Source: Merdimmobilis hominis
GTDB lineage: Bacteria > Bacillota > Clostridia > Oscillospirales > Ruminococcaceae
Direction: 5' to 3'
Length of the DNA: 64,000 bases
Assembly: GCF_016901855.1 (NCBI RefSeq)
Contig: NZ_JACJKY010000006.1
Location: 1-64,000, forward strand
The position numbers and the translations under genes were made by a program. Of this stretch, positions 9,068 through 16,954 are shown piece by piece. A model generated the notes under the pieces. That model was not told the origin of the DNA. It ran no database searches and saw nothing but the letters and a program-made list of their open reading frames with translations. Positions within the stretch are counted from its first letter, which is position 1; the number at the start of each line of letters is the position of its first letter.

Positions 9068-10470
9068 TTCGCAAGTCCTCCTCCATAAAGTGCAGGTTTT
9101 CTAAACCATTTGAAACGCGAAAGCGATTTGGTCATCAAACGGGTTGCCAATACGCCGAATACAAAGTTCAGCACAACACCGACAAGCAGTGTATAACCGA
9201 ACGAGAACACAGAACCTTCTGTTGCAAAGCCAAAGAAGCCAAACACCGGCGAAAGAATCTGTGCAAAGAAGTTATCGGACGAACCAAATGCACCCATCAA
9301 AATCACTGCAACGATAACGTTTGTGATGTTGCCGTCAAAAATTGCTGTGAAGCCGCGTTCAAAACCAGCATTGACTGCGCCATCGATCGATTTGCCGTTG
9401 CGAAGCTCTTCTTTGATGCGCTCTGCAGTGATAACGTTTGCGTCAACGCCCATACCGATTGCAAGGATGATACCTGCAATACCCGGAATGGTCATCGTGA
9501 AACTGTTGATACCCGGAATGAAGCCGGAAATTGCGGCGATCATACCGCCAACCTGACCGAGCAGTGCGATGCTGATGATAATGCCCTGTACACGATACAT
9601 CACGATCATGAACACACAGATCAGCACGAATGCGATCACGCCTGCCAGTGTCATTGCAGCCAATGCACCCTGACCGAGTGTCGGTGTAATGGTGCTGTAT
9701 GTTTCGGTTTCCAGTTTAAACGGAAGATTGCCGGCATTGATTTTGTTTGCAAGGCCTTCTACATCTTCTCTTGTAAAGCTGCCGCCGCTTGTGATGATTG
9801 CTTTACCATCGGTGATTGCAGCGTTAACGGTTGCATTCGACACCATTGTGTTATCCATCCAGATCGAGATGGTATCGCTTGTGCCGACCATGCTGCCGGT
9901 TGCATCTGCAAAAATCTTTGCAGCTTCATCGTCAAGCTCGAGGCTTACGAAATATTCATTGCTTCCGCCGTCTGTAACCGGTCCGTAAAGCGCTTCTGCT
10001 TTATTGACATGACCGCCTTCGAACAATACTTCGCCGGTCGGTACGCCTTCTTCATCGGTTTCCGCACCTTTACGGAATGTGAGCAATGCGGTCTCGCCGA
10101 GCTCTGCGATTGCAGCTTCCGGATCAAACGACTCCTCTCCCTCTTTCCACGGGAAACGAACGATGATGCGGTCTTTTTGAACGTCGGTGTACACTTCATA
10201 GTCTGTGATGTTGAGCGACACCATACGCTGTTTTAATGTTTCGGTAGCAGCATTCATCTGCTCCTCGGTTGCGTCTATGCCCTCTGATGGCGTAAACGTG
10301 ACATCGACGCCGCCGCGAATGTCAATACCCCAACGGATATCACCTGCACCTTTTACATAGGTCGTTGTTTTATCGCCGTATGTTGTGTGCAAGCCGGTGA
10401 AAGCCAGCGTGGTAAAGACAAAGATGAAAGCAGCAACGATAAAAAATATTGGTTTTCCAATACGTTTCAT
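9064..10470 (-). CDS. secD: Protein translocase subunit SecD
   Basis: The 468-residue partner of SecF has an N-terminal helix (GKPIFFIVAAFIFVFTTLAF), a periplasmic-type domain with GIDIRGGVDVTFTP (the GxDLxGG-type motif of SecD), and a C-terminal six-helix export module with AIGMGVDANVITAERIKEE (the family's D-N-xxx-ER signature). The frame extends to 10521, but ATG 10470 has AAAGGAG upstream (spacing 10) and gives a standard N-terminus, so it is chosen. The secD-secF transcript has its own strong promoter at 10554-10582 and a terminator after secF. Confidence 0.95.
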   Translation of the reverse strand: MKRIGKPIFFIVAAFIFVFTTLAFTGLHTTYGDKTTTYVKGAGDIRWGIDIRGGVDVTFTPSEGIDATEEQMNAATETLKQRMVSLNITDYEVYTDVQKDRIIVRFPWKEGEESFDPEAAIAELGETALLTFRKGAETDEEGVPTGEVLFEGGHVNKAEALYGPVTDGGSNEYFVSLELDDEAAKIFADATGSMVGTSDTISIWMDNTMVSNATVNAAITDGKAIITSGGSFTREDVEGLANKINAGNLPFKLETETYSTITPTLGQGALAAMTLAGVIAFVLICVFMIVMYRVQGIIISIALLGQVGGMIAAISGFIPGINSFTMTIPGIAGIILAIGMGVDANVITAERIKEELRNGKSIDGAVNAGFERGFTAIFDGNITNVIVAVILMGAFGSSDNFFAQILSPVFGFFGFATEGSVFSFGYTLLVGVVLNFVFGVLATRLMTKSLSRFKWFRKPALYGGGLAK

Positions 10471-10553
10471 GGGACTGAATCTCCTTTGTACTGTTGTTGA
10501 TGCGGGACTCCGGATTTTCATGACAAGAATCCCGAATCACACTCACGTCGTTT

Positions 10554-10582
10554 ATTATACGACAGTATTATCCAAAAGTCAA
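10554..10582 (-). promoter_or_regulatory. Strong sigma-A promoter of secDF
   Basis: On the minus strand: TTGACT (10582-10577), a 17-bp spacer, TATAAT (10559-10554). It lies only 7 bp past the purB stop, so secDF is transcribed independently of purB. Confidence 0.85.
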
Positions 10583-10588
10583 CAGAGT

Positions 10589-12019
10589 TTACACGCTCAG
10601 TTCAGCATTTTCACCTAAAATTTCGCGATTTGCTTCTTCAATTGGACGAACACATGTATTTAAGAAAATGGTGACCTGTTCTGCACTGCGTCCGGTGAAG
10701 TTCTCCGGCACGAGAATCGAGTCAATTTCATCGTGCGACAGCATGAATGCCGGATCTGCACAGACGCGGTCGATCAGATCGTTTTCGCCGCCCTCTTCTT
10801 TGACTACTTTGCCTGCTGCAATCGAGTGCGTACGCAGACGCTCGTGCAGTTCCTGACGGTCGCCGCCTTTTTTGACTGCTTCCATCATGATGTTCTCCGT
10901 TGCCATGAACGGTAGCTCTTTGAGCACGCGCTGACGGACCACTTTCGGATACACGACAAGACCGTCGCAGACATTCAAAAGGATATTGAGAATCGAATCA
11001 ACTGCCAGGAATGCCTCTGCAACCGAAATACGTTTGTTTGCACTGTCGTCGAGTGTACGCTCAAACCACTGAGTACCTGCGGTAAACGCCGGGTTTAAAC
11101 TGTCGATCATGACGTAACGTGCCAGTGCAGTAATACGCTCGCAGCGCATCGGGTTGCGTTTATACGGCATTGCCGAAGAACCGATCTGATTTTTCTCAAA
11201 CGGCTCTTCCATCTCTTTGAAGTTCTGCAGAATGCGCATATCGTTCGAGAATTTGCTTGCGGACTGCGCGATACCGCTCAATACAGCGAGCACCTGCGAA
11301 TCCATTTTTCTCGAATAGGTCTGACCGGAAACCGGAACCACCGAAGAAAATCCCATTTCTTCTGCGATCATCTGCTCGAGTTCGTCAATTTTTTTGCTGT
11401 CGCCGTCAAACAGATCAAGGAAGCTTGCCTGTGTACCGGTGGTGCCTTTGGAACCAAGCAGTTTGAGTGTCGAAACACGGTAGTCAAGGTCCTCGAGATC
11501 CATGAGCAGTTCATTGATCCAAAGGGTTGCACGTTTGCCGACGGTGGTCAGCTGTGCCGGCTGCAAATGGGTGTATGCGAGCGCCGGCATCGATTTGTAT
11601 TCATCTGCAAATTTCGCAAGCAGATGAATGACGTTGATGAGCTTTCTGCGGACAACCTGCAGCGCTTCTTTCATAATAATAACGTCGGTATTGTCGCCGA
11701 CATAGCAGGAAGTTGCACCCAGATGGATGATTCCTTTTGCGTTCGGGCACTGCACGCCGTATGCATATACATGAGACATAACGTCGTGACGGACCTGTTT
11801 TTCACGTGCCTGTGCAACATCGTAGTTGATATCGTCCAAATGGGATTCAAGTTCTTTGACCTGCTCCTGTGTAACCGGCAGACCGAGTTTCATCTCTGCA
11901 CGGGCAAGCGCCACCCAGAGCCGGCGCCATGTTTTGAATTTTTTATCTGCGGAAAACAGATACTGCATTTCATCGCTGGCGTATCGGGTGCTGAATGGAC
12001 TTTCATAAGCGTTTTTCAT
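10589..12019 (-). CDS. purB: Adenylosuccinate lyase
   Basis: The 476-residue fumarase/aspartase-superfamily enzyme cleaves SAICAR to AICAR and adenylosuccinate to AMP in purine synthesis. The superfamily signature is present as SSAMPYKRNPMRCERI, with the upstream THLQPAQ catalytic histidine loop and GATSCYVGDN near the N-terminus. The frame opens seven codons earlier, but ATG 12019 has AGGAGG at 9 nt. purA, the next enzyme in AMP synthesis, is 40 kb away in this window, so the pathway is not clustered. The gene lies downstream of a ribokinase-like gene with a 66-bp gap containing a possible promoter. Confidence 0.95.
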   Translation of the reverse strand: MKNAYESPFSTRYASDEMQYLFSADKKFKTWRRLWVALARAEMKLGLPVTQEQVKELESHLDDINYDVAQAREKQVRHDVMSHVYAYGVQCPNAKGIIHLGATSCYVGDNTDVIIMKEALQVVRRKLINVIHLLAKFADEYKSMPALAYTHLQPAQLTTVGKRATLWINELLMDLEDLDYRVSTLKLLGSKGTTGTQASFLDLFDGDSKKIDELEQMIAEEMGFSSVVPVSGQTYSRKMDSQVLAVLSGIAQSASKFSNDMRILQNFKEMEEPFEKNQIGSSAMPYKRNPMRCERITALARYVMIDSLNPAFTAGTQWFERTLDDSANKRISVAEAFLAVDSILNILLNVCDGLVVYPKVVRQRVLKELPFMATENIMMEAVKKGGDRQELHERLRTHSIAAGKVVKEEGGENDLIDRVCADPAFMLSHDEIDSILVPENFTGRSAEQVTIFLNTCVRPIEEANREILGENAELSV

Positions 12020-12052
12020 GAATAAAACCTCCTGCAACATCTCAATTCTTAT

Positions 12053-12081
12053 ATATTACCATATTATACGGACTTCGACAA
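12053..12081 (-). promoter_or_regulatory. Possible promoter of purB
   Basis: On the minus strand: TTGTCG (12081-12076), a 17-bp spacer, TAATAT (12058-12053). The match is moderate. A TATAAT is also present inside the spacer but has no well-placed -35. Confidence 0.4.
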
Positions 12082-12085
12082 GGGA

Positions 12086-12991
12086 TTACGATTTGTTTTC
12101 TTGCTGTTTTAAAAAATTCGACACTTCCGCTGCGGTCGGAATCGACGGCGCAGCACCTTTTTTACTGACAGCCAGTGCCGATGCGGCCGATGCGGTCCGC
12201 AATGCATCCGAAAGTGTTCCACCCGACGCAATCGCATGAAGAAAATAACCGGTAAACGTATCGCCTGCACCTGTGGTATCCACCACGTCTACCGAAAAGA
12301 TCGGATGGCTTGCCTTTTGTTTGCGATCATACGCACACGCGCCGTTTGTTCCGAGCGTGAGCACCACGCGGCAGTCCGGATAGCGTGTGCAGATCCCTGC
12401 AATGATGGCATCCGGCGTATCGGTACGTGCAATCGCGGCGCCTTCTATTTCATTGACAAAGAACCAGTCCACATACGAAAGCGGATAATGCATAACCGAC
12501 GCGCTAAACGGCGACGGATTGAACACCACCGTCATTCCGCGTGCGTGCGCCTGTTCCATCAAATAGCCGATTTCATTGATCTCATTCTGCAGAAGAAGCC
12601 AGTCTCCTTCTCCAAACTGCGAAAGCACCGCGTCGATCTGTTCACGTACAGCACATTGATTCGCACCGCCAAACAAAATGATACAATTTTGTCCCGTGCG
12701 CTCCTCCACCTGGATAATCGCACGCCCCGTCGGTGTGTTTACTGTCTGCACAAATTCCGTGCGGACACCGGACTTAGCCAGCAGTTCCTTTAAAAACGCA
12801 CCGTCCTCACCAATCATGCCGGCATGATATACCTCGGCGCCTGCACGAGCCAGTGCAATCGATTGATTGAGTCCCTTTCCGCCGGAAAACCGCTCATAGG
12901 AAATCGGTTTGATCGTTTCGCCTGGTTTGACAAAATGAGATACCGTATAAACGTCATCAATATTCATCGAACCAAAATTCAAAATCTTCAT
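12086..12991 (-). CDS. PfkB-family carbohydrate kinase, ribokinase-like
   Basis: The 301-residue sugar kinase probably phosphorylates ribose or a related sugar or nucleoside with ATP in the cytoplasm. The N-terminal MKILNFGSMNIDDVYTV, FSGGKGLNQSIALARAG (PfkB signature 1) and the C-terminal DTTGAGDTFTGYFLH (signature 2, with the catalytic Asp of GAGD) are intact. NPSPF near residue 157 is typical of RbsK. The frame extends to 13051, but GGAGG at about 13000-13005 lies just before ATG 12991. No sugar transporter is adjacent, so the substrate stays open. Confidence 0.88.
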   Translation of the reverse strand: MKILNFGSMNIDDVYTVSHFVKPGETIKPISYERFSGGKGLNQSIALARAGAEVYHAGMIGEDGAFLKELLAKSGVRTEFVQTVNTPTGRAIIQVEERTGQNCIILFGGANQCAVREQIDAVLSQFGEGDWLLLQNEINEIGYLMEQAHARGMTVVFNPSPFSASVMHYPLSYVDWFFVNEIEGAAIARTDTPDAIIAGICTRYPDCRVVLTLGTNGACAYDRKQKASHPIFSVDVVDTTGAGDTFTGYFLHAIASGGTLSDALRTASAASALAVSKKGAAPSIPTAAEVSNFLKQQENKS

Positions 12992-13013
12992 GTCATTCGC
13001 CTCCTTTTCAGAC

Positions 13014-13041
13014 AAGAAAAACCACCGCAGACGCAGTGGTT
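13014..13041 (-). terminator. Terminator of the 43-residue membrane protein gene
   Basis: On the minus strand AACCACTGC (13041-13033) pairs with GCGGTGGTT (13027-13019), loop GTCT, followed by TTTTTC. It stands between the microprotein gene and the ribokinase-like gene, whose Shine-Dalgarno begins within 15 bp. Confidence 0.8.
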
Positions 13042-13062
13042 CTCTCTTCATTCGTATTCAGT

Positions 13063-13194
13063 TTATTCAATTTCCTGCGTCGAAATATAATTTTCTCCGC
13101 ATTGATCATACAGAAAATCGATCAGAATTTTCACCAACACTGCAACTGCAGCAGTGACTGTAAGCACACCGGCCAATTTGGCAAGAAACTTCAT
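13063..13194 (-). CDS. Small single-pass membrane protein (43 aa)
   Basis: The 43-codon frame starts MKFLAKLAGVLTVTAA, runs through one hydrophobic segment (about residues 8-29) and ends with an acidic tail containing a single Cys (DQCGEN) and EIE. It has AAAGGAG 9 nt before the ATG, its own promoter at 13237-13265 and its own terminator at 13014-13041. That complete expression context argues strongly for a real gene despite its size. No family is recognised. The two Lys residues before the hydrophobic segment predict an N-in orientation or a signal anchor. Confidence 0.7.
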   Translation of the reverse strand: MKFLAKLAGVLTVTAAVAVLVKILIDFLYDQCGENYISTQEIE

Positions 13195-13236
13195 AGAAAA
13201 ACACTCCTTTTCCTTTGTTCCGATTTCTATATTTAT

Positions 13237-13265
13237 ATATTAGCAAAAAGACCGAAACAATGCAA
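13237..13265 (-). promoter_or_regulatory. Promoter of the 43-residue membrane protein gene
   Basis: On the minus strand: TTGCAT (13265-13260), a 17-bp spacer, TAATAT (13242-13237). Confidence 0.6.
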
Positions 13266-13290
13266 GCAAAACAGTGCATTTTTCTTCAAA

Positions 13291-13314
13291 TTCGCCAGTG
13301 TATTTCATGGCGAA
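13291..13314 (-). terminator. Possible terminator of queT
   Basis: A 7-bp stem TTCGCCA/TGGCGAA immediately after the queT stop. The following minus-strand sequence, TTTGAAGAAAAATG, is a poor T run. Confidence 0.4.
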
Positions 13315-13315
13315 A

Positions 13316-13840
13316 TCAACCGAAAATATGCTTTGCACGATCCTTGTGTTCCAAAACAGCCATCAGCGGAACACCCAAGACATAGCAGACAACCGCCTCG
13401 CCAATAAAGACTAAGAAGGCGTTTACCAAAAACGTTTCCCATGTAAGCGTTCCGACAAAAAAGACGCAGATTTCAAATCCGACAATGACAGCGTTTAACA
13501 GCACCGGAGGAAGCGGCGCCAGTGTATAACGCACAACGCGGCTTTTGCATTTTCCGATCCGCCATGTAATCAACGCCGCAATCAGTGTTGCCGCTGTGCC
13601 GAACACAGCATCCAGTGCACCGACGGGATTGACGCCCAGCATGAATCCAACCAGATTGGCGATTGCACAGCCAACCGAAAGGCCCGGAATTGCGGATGCG
13701 GTAAAGACCGGAAGAATCGTCAGTGCTTCGCTCACACGATACTGAACTGCACCGAACGACATAAAGAATGTGGCGAATGTGATTGCAGCATACAAGCCTG
13801 CGATCATCGCCGCGCGAGTGATGGTTTTTGTGTTTTTCAT
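13316..13840 (-). CDS. queT: QueT-family queuosine-precursor transporter
   Basis: The 174-residue membrane protein with five to six helices matches the QueT family, thought to be the substrate-binding S component of an ECF-type importer for queuosine precursors (preQ0/preQ1). Family hallmarks are the N-terminal RAAMIAGLYAAITF, the polar QYRVSEALTILPVF loop and the NLVGFMLGVNPVGALDAVFG segment. A preQ1-I-like riboswitch lies directly in front and covers the Shine-Dalgarno, which independently supports the assignment. No ECF energising module lies nearby, so it would use a shared one elsewhere. Confidence 0.88.
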   Translation of the reverse strand: MKNTKTITRAAMIAGLYAAITFATFFMSFGAVQYRVSEALTILPVFTASAIPGLSVGCAIANLVGFMLGVNPVGALDAVFGTAATLIAALITWRIGKCKSRVVRYTLAPLPPVLLNAVIVGFEICVFFVGTLTWETFLVNAFLVFIGEAVVCYVLGVPLMAVLEHKDRAKHIFG

Positions 13841-13850
13841 TTGTAAAGAT

Positions 13851-13893
13851 CCTCTCGTAGTTTTATTTTAAGTCAGGTTCTTGCGACTGACTG
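13851..13893 (-). promoter_or_regulatory. preQ1-I riboswitch upstream of queT
   Basis: On the minus strand, stem P1 AGTCAG (13892-13887) pairs with CTGACT (13876-13871), closing a C-rich loop TCGCAAGAACC. An A-rich tail containing AAAACTA then runs into GAGAGG, the queT Shine-Dalgarno at 13855-13851. Loop and tail match the preQ1 class I pattern (compare loop UCGCAGUAACC in the Thermoanaerobacter aptamer). Ligand binding would hide the ribosome site. A class assignment needs a covariance-model search. Confidence 0.75.
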
Positions 13894-13912
13894 CAGAAAA
13901 ACTGCGAGAAAT

Positions 13913-13941
13913 AGTATAGCACAACTGCGCGCGCGTTTCTA
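13913..13941 (-). promoter_or_regulatory. Probable promoter of the preQ1 riboswitch-queT transcript
   Basis: On the minus strand: TAGAAA (13941-13936), a 17-bp spacer, TATACT (13918-13913). The start point would fall a few bases before the riboswitch. Confidence 0.5.
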
Positions 13942-14278
13942 TCCGCATTCTGCACAAAAATACATCATTCGACAGTCTGCCATAAACCACATCTTCAACA
14001 TGACACAGATCTCGTATCTTTCCCTATTTTTCCGCAATATTGATTATAGTTAACCCTTTCTTTTTGGCATACGAAACCGTATATGCAGTTCCACCGGAAT
14101 GTTTAGTCAAATAACAGATGCAATACGCGCTGAACTGCACCAAATGCCGATTGCTTACCTTTTGTATTCTAATATAGAGTCATGACCACATCTAAGAATG
14201 GCAACATAAGAAGCGGCCTATAAGGCCTTAACAAAAATCAACCCCTAAAAGACGTTGGTTTAAACCATGGTTGTATGA

Positions 14279-14731
14279 TTACTTGCCTTCCTTTAAAGGG
14301 TTTTCGTACTCCTTCTTGCTTAAACTGTCTTCTATTTGCTCCTGCTTCTCCTGTTCTCGGATGTATTTTGGGATCGTCGCCGTATTTATACCTACTGTGC
14401 TTACGTAATACCCCGTTGCCCAGAAATTTCGGTTTCCAAATTTGTACTTTAAGTTTGCATGTCTCTCGAAAATCATCATCGCACTTTTTCCCTTGAGATA
14501 ACCCATAAACTGCGAAACACTATACTTTGGCGGAATACTTAAGAGAAGATGGAGATGGTCGGGCATCATATGCCCCTCTATGATTTCTACCCCTTTCCAC
14601 TTGCATAAATCTCTTATAATTTGCTGTATATCTTTCCGCAGTTCCTTGTATATAATTTTTCGACAATACTTCGGAGTGAATACGATATGATACTTGCATA
14701 CCCATTTTTTGTGTGCTAAACTATTTGCCAT
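14279..14731 (-). CDS. tnpA: IS200-family transposase TnpA (HUH/Y1)
   Basis: The 150-residue single-strand DNA transposase makes a 5'-phosphotyrosine link at the element ends. It shows the family N-terminus KYHIVFTPKYCRKIIYK, the HUH metal motif in MPDHLHLLLSIPPKYS and a C-terminal segment with Tyr candidates (ATGYYVSTVG, the catalytic Tyr region). The length equals typical IS200 TnpA. ATG 14731 is chosen over 14740 because GAAAGG lies 10 nt upstream of the former and touches the latter. Its ribosome site is locked in a long inverted repeat (14732-14801). The gene looks intact. Confidence 0.92.
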   Translation of the reverse strand: MANSLAHKKWVCKYHIVFTPKYCRKIIYKELRKDIQQIIRDLCKWKGVEIIEGHMMPDHLHLLLSIPPKYSVSQFMGYLKGKSAMMIFERHANLKYKFGNRNFWATGYYVSTVGINTATIPKYIREQEKQEQIEDSLSKKEYENPLKEGK

Positions 14732-14801
14732 AAAGGACATCCTTTCTGTTTTCTTTTTGGTGGCTTGAACAATCACCATTATACCAGAAAGGATGTCCTT
14801 T
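14732..14801 (-). repeat. 17-bp perfect inverted repeat in the tnpA leader
   Basis: Bases 14732-14748 are the exact reverse complement of 14785-14801. In the tnpA mRNA the hairpin includes the Shine-Dalgarno GAAAGG and abuts the ATG, so it should repress translation. Leader hairpins with this role are known for IS200. Confidence 0.8.
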
Positions 14802-14944
14802 GCTTAAGCTCTAATCCCACCCGTATAGCGGGCGGTTGTTGAACGTCCTCGCTTTGCTCCGCCGTTCTATCGCTAAAGCACTAAAAACAAAACCGACAGA
14901 CTAAATGCCCCGTGCTAATAAGGCAGTAAAAATGTAGAGAAGAT

Positions 14945-14982
14945 GGTGTAACCCGATATGTGGCGGGTTACACCGTTTTTTT
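14945..14982 (+). terminator. Terminator-like hairpin at the recombinase end of the island
   Basis: A perfect 11-bp stem GGTGTAACCCG/CGGGTTACACC (14945-14955 with 14964-14974), then GTTTTTTT on the plus strand. Its T run points into the island, so it would block outside transcription running antisense to the recombinase gene. On the minus strand the same stem follows the recombinase stop. Confidence 0.65.
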
Positions 14983-16684
14983 ATGCAGTCAGTTGTTTTG
15001 GAAGCAGTGATGCGTTTCGCATCTGTTCCATCATTTTTCGGATTTCCTGCTCGTCCGGCAAGCTTACTAAGCCTACCGCCGTGAAATAGATATCCACCTT
15101 TACTGACTTATGAGCGTGCTTCTTCTCAGGATTATGCACCTCAATGCGACGGATCAGCTTGTTGACGATCGTCGGCGTAAGCTCTTTCATGTCGGTAAAT
15201 TCCCGCAGCCCCTGTAAAAGCAGACGCATATCCACCGATTTCTGTTTCATTTCGGACAGCAGTTGTTCTTCCTCTTTGACCTTTTCCAGCAGCTCTTTCT
15301 GCTCGGACTCATACTCCGCCGCCATCCTTGCATAGCGTTCGTCCGACAGTTTCCCAATCACATTGTCCTCATAAATCCGATTGAACAGCTTGTCCAGATC
15401 GGCGATCCGCTTTCCGCTGTTTTCTATGGAAAGCTTTAATTCCTGCTGCCGTTTTTTCTGGAATTCCCCGCATTTCTGCTTCTGCATATAGAGAAATACC
15501 GACTCATAGCAGCGCACAAAATCCGCCAAACCCGCAACCGCTTCCTTCACAATCATTTCCAAGACTACATCCCGAATGAAATGGATGGTACAGCTCCCTC
15601 TGCCGTCCTTGTAGTTGGCGCAGCGGAAGAATTCCTGATTGCGTTTCAGTGACTTGGCGGCGCAGAAGTGCAGCTTTGATTTGCAGTCGGCACAGAATAC
15701 CAGCCCTGAAAACAAGCTTTTCCGATTCGTTTTCGTCGGTCTACGCTTATTCTTCCTGAGTTCCTGCACCCTCAGCCATACATTCTCGTCAATGATCGCT
15801 TCCTGCGTGTTGGGAATAATCTGGTATTCCTCTTTCGGATTCTCAATTACCTTATGCACCTTGTAACTGACCGTCGTGGATTTCCCGTTCACCGTACAGC
15901 CTGTGTACTGCTGGTTTTCCAAAATACGCTCTACTGTGCTTTCACACCAGCCATAAACATTGACAGGCATTGGGTTACTCGTCTTTCTGCCAATCGAGTG
16001 AAAATATGCTGTTGGCGTCAAAACCTTTTCTTTTTCCAACTGCCGTGCGATCTGCGTCGGGCCTTTTCCGGCAAGGCAGAGGGAGAATATCTTTCGGACG
16101 ATTTGTGCCGCAGGCTCGTCAATATACCATTGCTCTTTGTCGCCTTCGAGCTTCTTGTATCCATAGGCAACCGTAGAAGCGACTCTCCTGCCCTGAGAGG
16201 CTTTCAGCTCATTGACCGCACGGATTTTCTTGGAAGTCTGCGCCGCATACCACTCGTTGAAGATGCTGTAAAAGGGTAGCATTTCCATTCCTTCGCCGGT
16301 TGTGGAATTGATATTTTCCTGTATGGCGATAAAGGTAATGCCAAGGGACGGATAGACCACCTGCGTCAGCCTGCCCATCTCGACTTGCTCTCGTCCAAAA
16401 CGGGATACATCCTTTACGATGATCGTCCCGACCTCTCCGTTCTCCGCCATTCTCTGCATCCGCTGAAAATCCGGCCTTTGAAAAGTCGTCCCGGAAATCC
16501 CATCGTCTACAAAGAAAACCGGGTGCAGATACCCATGTTTTTTAGCGTAGTCCAGTAAAATCTGTTTTTGATTGGTAATGGAGTTCGACTCCATGTCCTT
16601 CTTGTCATCGTCCACCGACAGGCGGCAGTAAAGGGCGGTGATCTTTTCTTTTTCCTGCCCGTTTGATTTGTTTTGCGTTGTCAT
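14981..16684 (-). CDS. Large serine recombinase, TnpX-like
   Basis: The 567-residue site-specific recombinase should excise and integrate the element through a covalent phosphoserine link. The N-terminal resolvase domain has ALYCRLSVDDD with the nucleophile Ser at about residue 23, and VKDVSRFGREQVEMGR with the catalytic Arg. The middle Recombinase domain is followed by a zinc ribbon (CADCKSKLHFC and RCANYKDGRGSC). A coiled coil then runs across about residues 415-490, as in the TnpX/phage-integrase group. AAAGGAG lies 12 nt before the ATG, a long spacing. No frame damage is seen. Confidence 0.93.
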   Translation of the reverse strand: MTTQNKSNGQEKEKITALYCRLSVDDDKKDMESNSITNQKQILLDYAKKHGYLHPVFFVDDGISGTTFQRPDFQRMQRMAENGEVGTIIVKDVSRFGREQVEMGRLTQVVYPSLGITFIAIQENINSTTGEGMEMLPFYSIFNEWYAAQTSKKIRAVNELKASQGRRVASTVAYGYKKLEGDKEQWYIDEPAAQIVRKIFSLCLAGKGPTQIARQLEKEKVLTPTAYFHSIGRKTSNPMPVNVYGWCESTVERILENQQYTGCTVNGKSTTVSYKVHKVIENPKEEYQIIPNTQEAIIDENVWLRVQELRKNKRRPTKTNRKSLFSGLVFCADCKSKLHFCAAKSLKRNQEFFRCANYKDGRGSCTIHFIRDVVLEMIVKEAVAGLADFVRCYESVFLYMQKQKCGEFQKKRQQELKLSIENSGKRIADLDKLFNRIYEDNVIGKLSDERYARMAAEYESEQKELLEKVKEEEQLLSEMKQKSVDMRLLLQGLREFTDMKELTPTIVNKLIRRIEVHNPEKKHAHKSVKVDIYFTAVGLVSLPDEQEIRKMMEQMRNASLLPKQLTA

Positions 16685-16711
16685 TGATTCTTCAGTCTCC
16701 TTTCTGACAAC

Positions 16712-16752
16712 CGGGCATTGCAGGGTAATGCCAGTATACCGTGCAATGCCCG
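16712..16752. repeat. Inverted repeat between tnpW-like and recombinase genes
   Basis: CGGGCATTGCA (16712-16722) is the reverse complement of TGCAATGCCCG (16742-16752), with an inner GGTA/TACC extension. It lacks a T run on either strand, so it is more likely an operator or an RNA leader than a terminator. Confidence 0.5.
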
Positions 16753-16771
16753 TACTGTCGAATGTGCAGGG

Positions 16772-16954
16772 TTAACTATTTTGCAGTTCCAGAAGCAAGT
16801 CCCGGAACTGCTTTAGGACGGTTTCTTTGCCCTCTGTATCAAAATGGGTGGTCACTTCATAAACCGTGCCGCCGATCTGTATGGAAAAGGAATCGTTGTC
16901 CGGCGAATAGAAGTAGGGGACGAAACTTCCCAAAGGAATTATTTTATCATCCAT
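16772..16954 (-). CDS. Transposon-encoded TnpW-like small protein
   Basis: The 60-residue protein has the arrangement seen in TnpW proteins of Tn4451-type elements: an IGGTVYEVTTHFD-type core, then a short helix starting KETVLKQFRDLL. The role of TnpW is not known. Its ATG follows the parB stop codon directly (TAA then ATG) with GGGAGG upstream, so it is the middle cistron of a parB-tnpW-recombinase series. The assignment rests on this core and on context. Confidence 0.7.
   Translation of the reverse strand: MDDKIIPLGSFVPYFYSPDNDSFSIQIGGTVYEVTTHFDTEGKETVLKQFRDLLLELQNS

Larger units (their letters stand above)
14205..14870 (-). mobile_element. IS200-type insertion sequence (IS200/IS605 family)
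   Basis: A single tnpA gene is flanked by small hairpins: GGCCT-ATA-AGGCC at 14215-14227 on the 3' side of tnpA, and CCCG-TATAG-CGGG near 14820-14832 on the 5' side. These are as expected for the subterminal structures that single-strand transposases recognise. There are no inverted terminal repeats or target duplication, which is normal for this family. The exact ends are estimates. It sits between queT and the recombinase end of the larger island. Confidence 0.7.

Noticed and set aside
14900-14975. Attachment-site direct repeat shared with 31.9-32.1 kb
   Set aside because: I compared the two flanks by eye and found no convincing common core; the element limits remain open.
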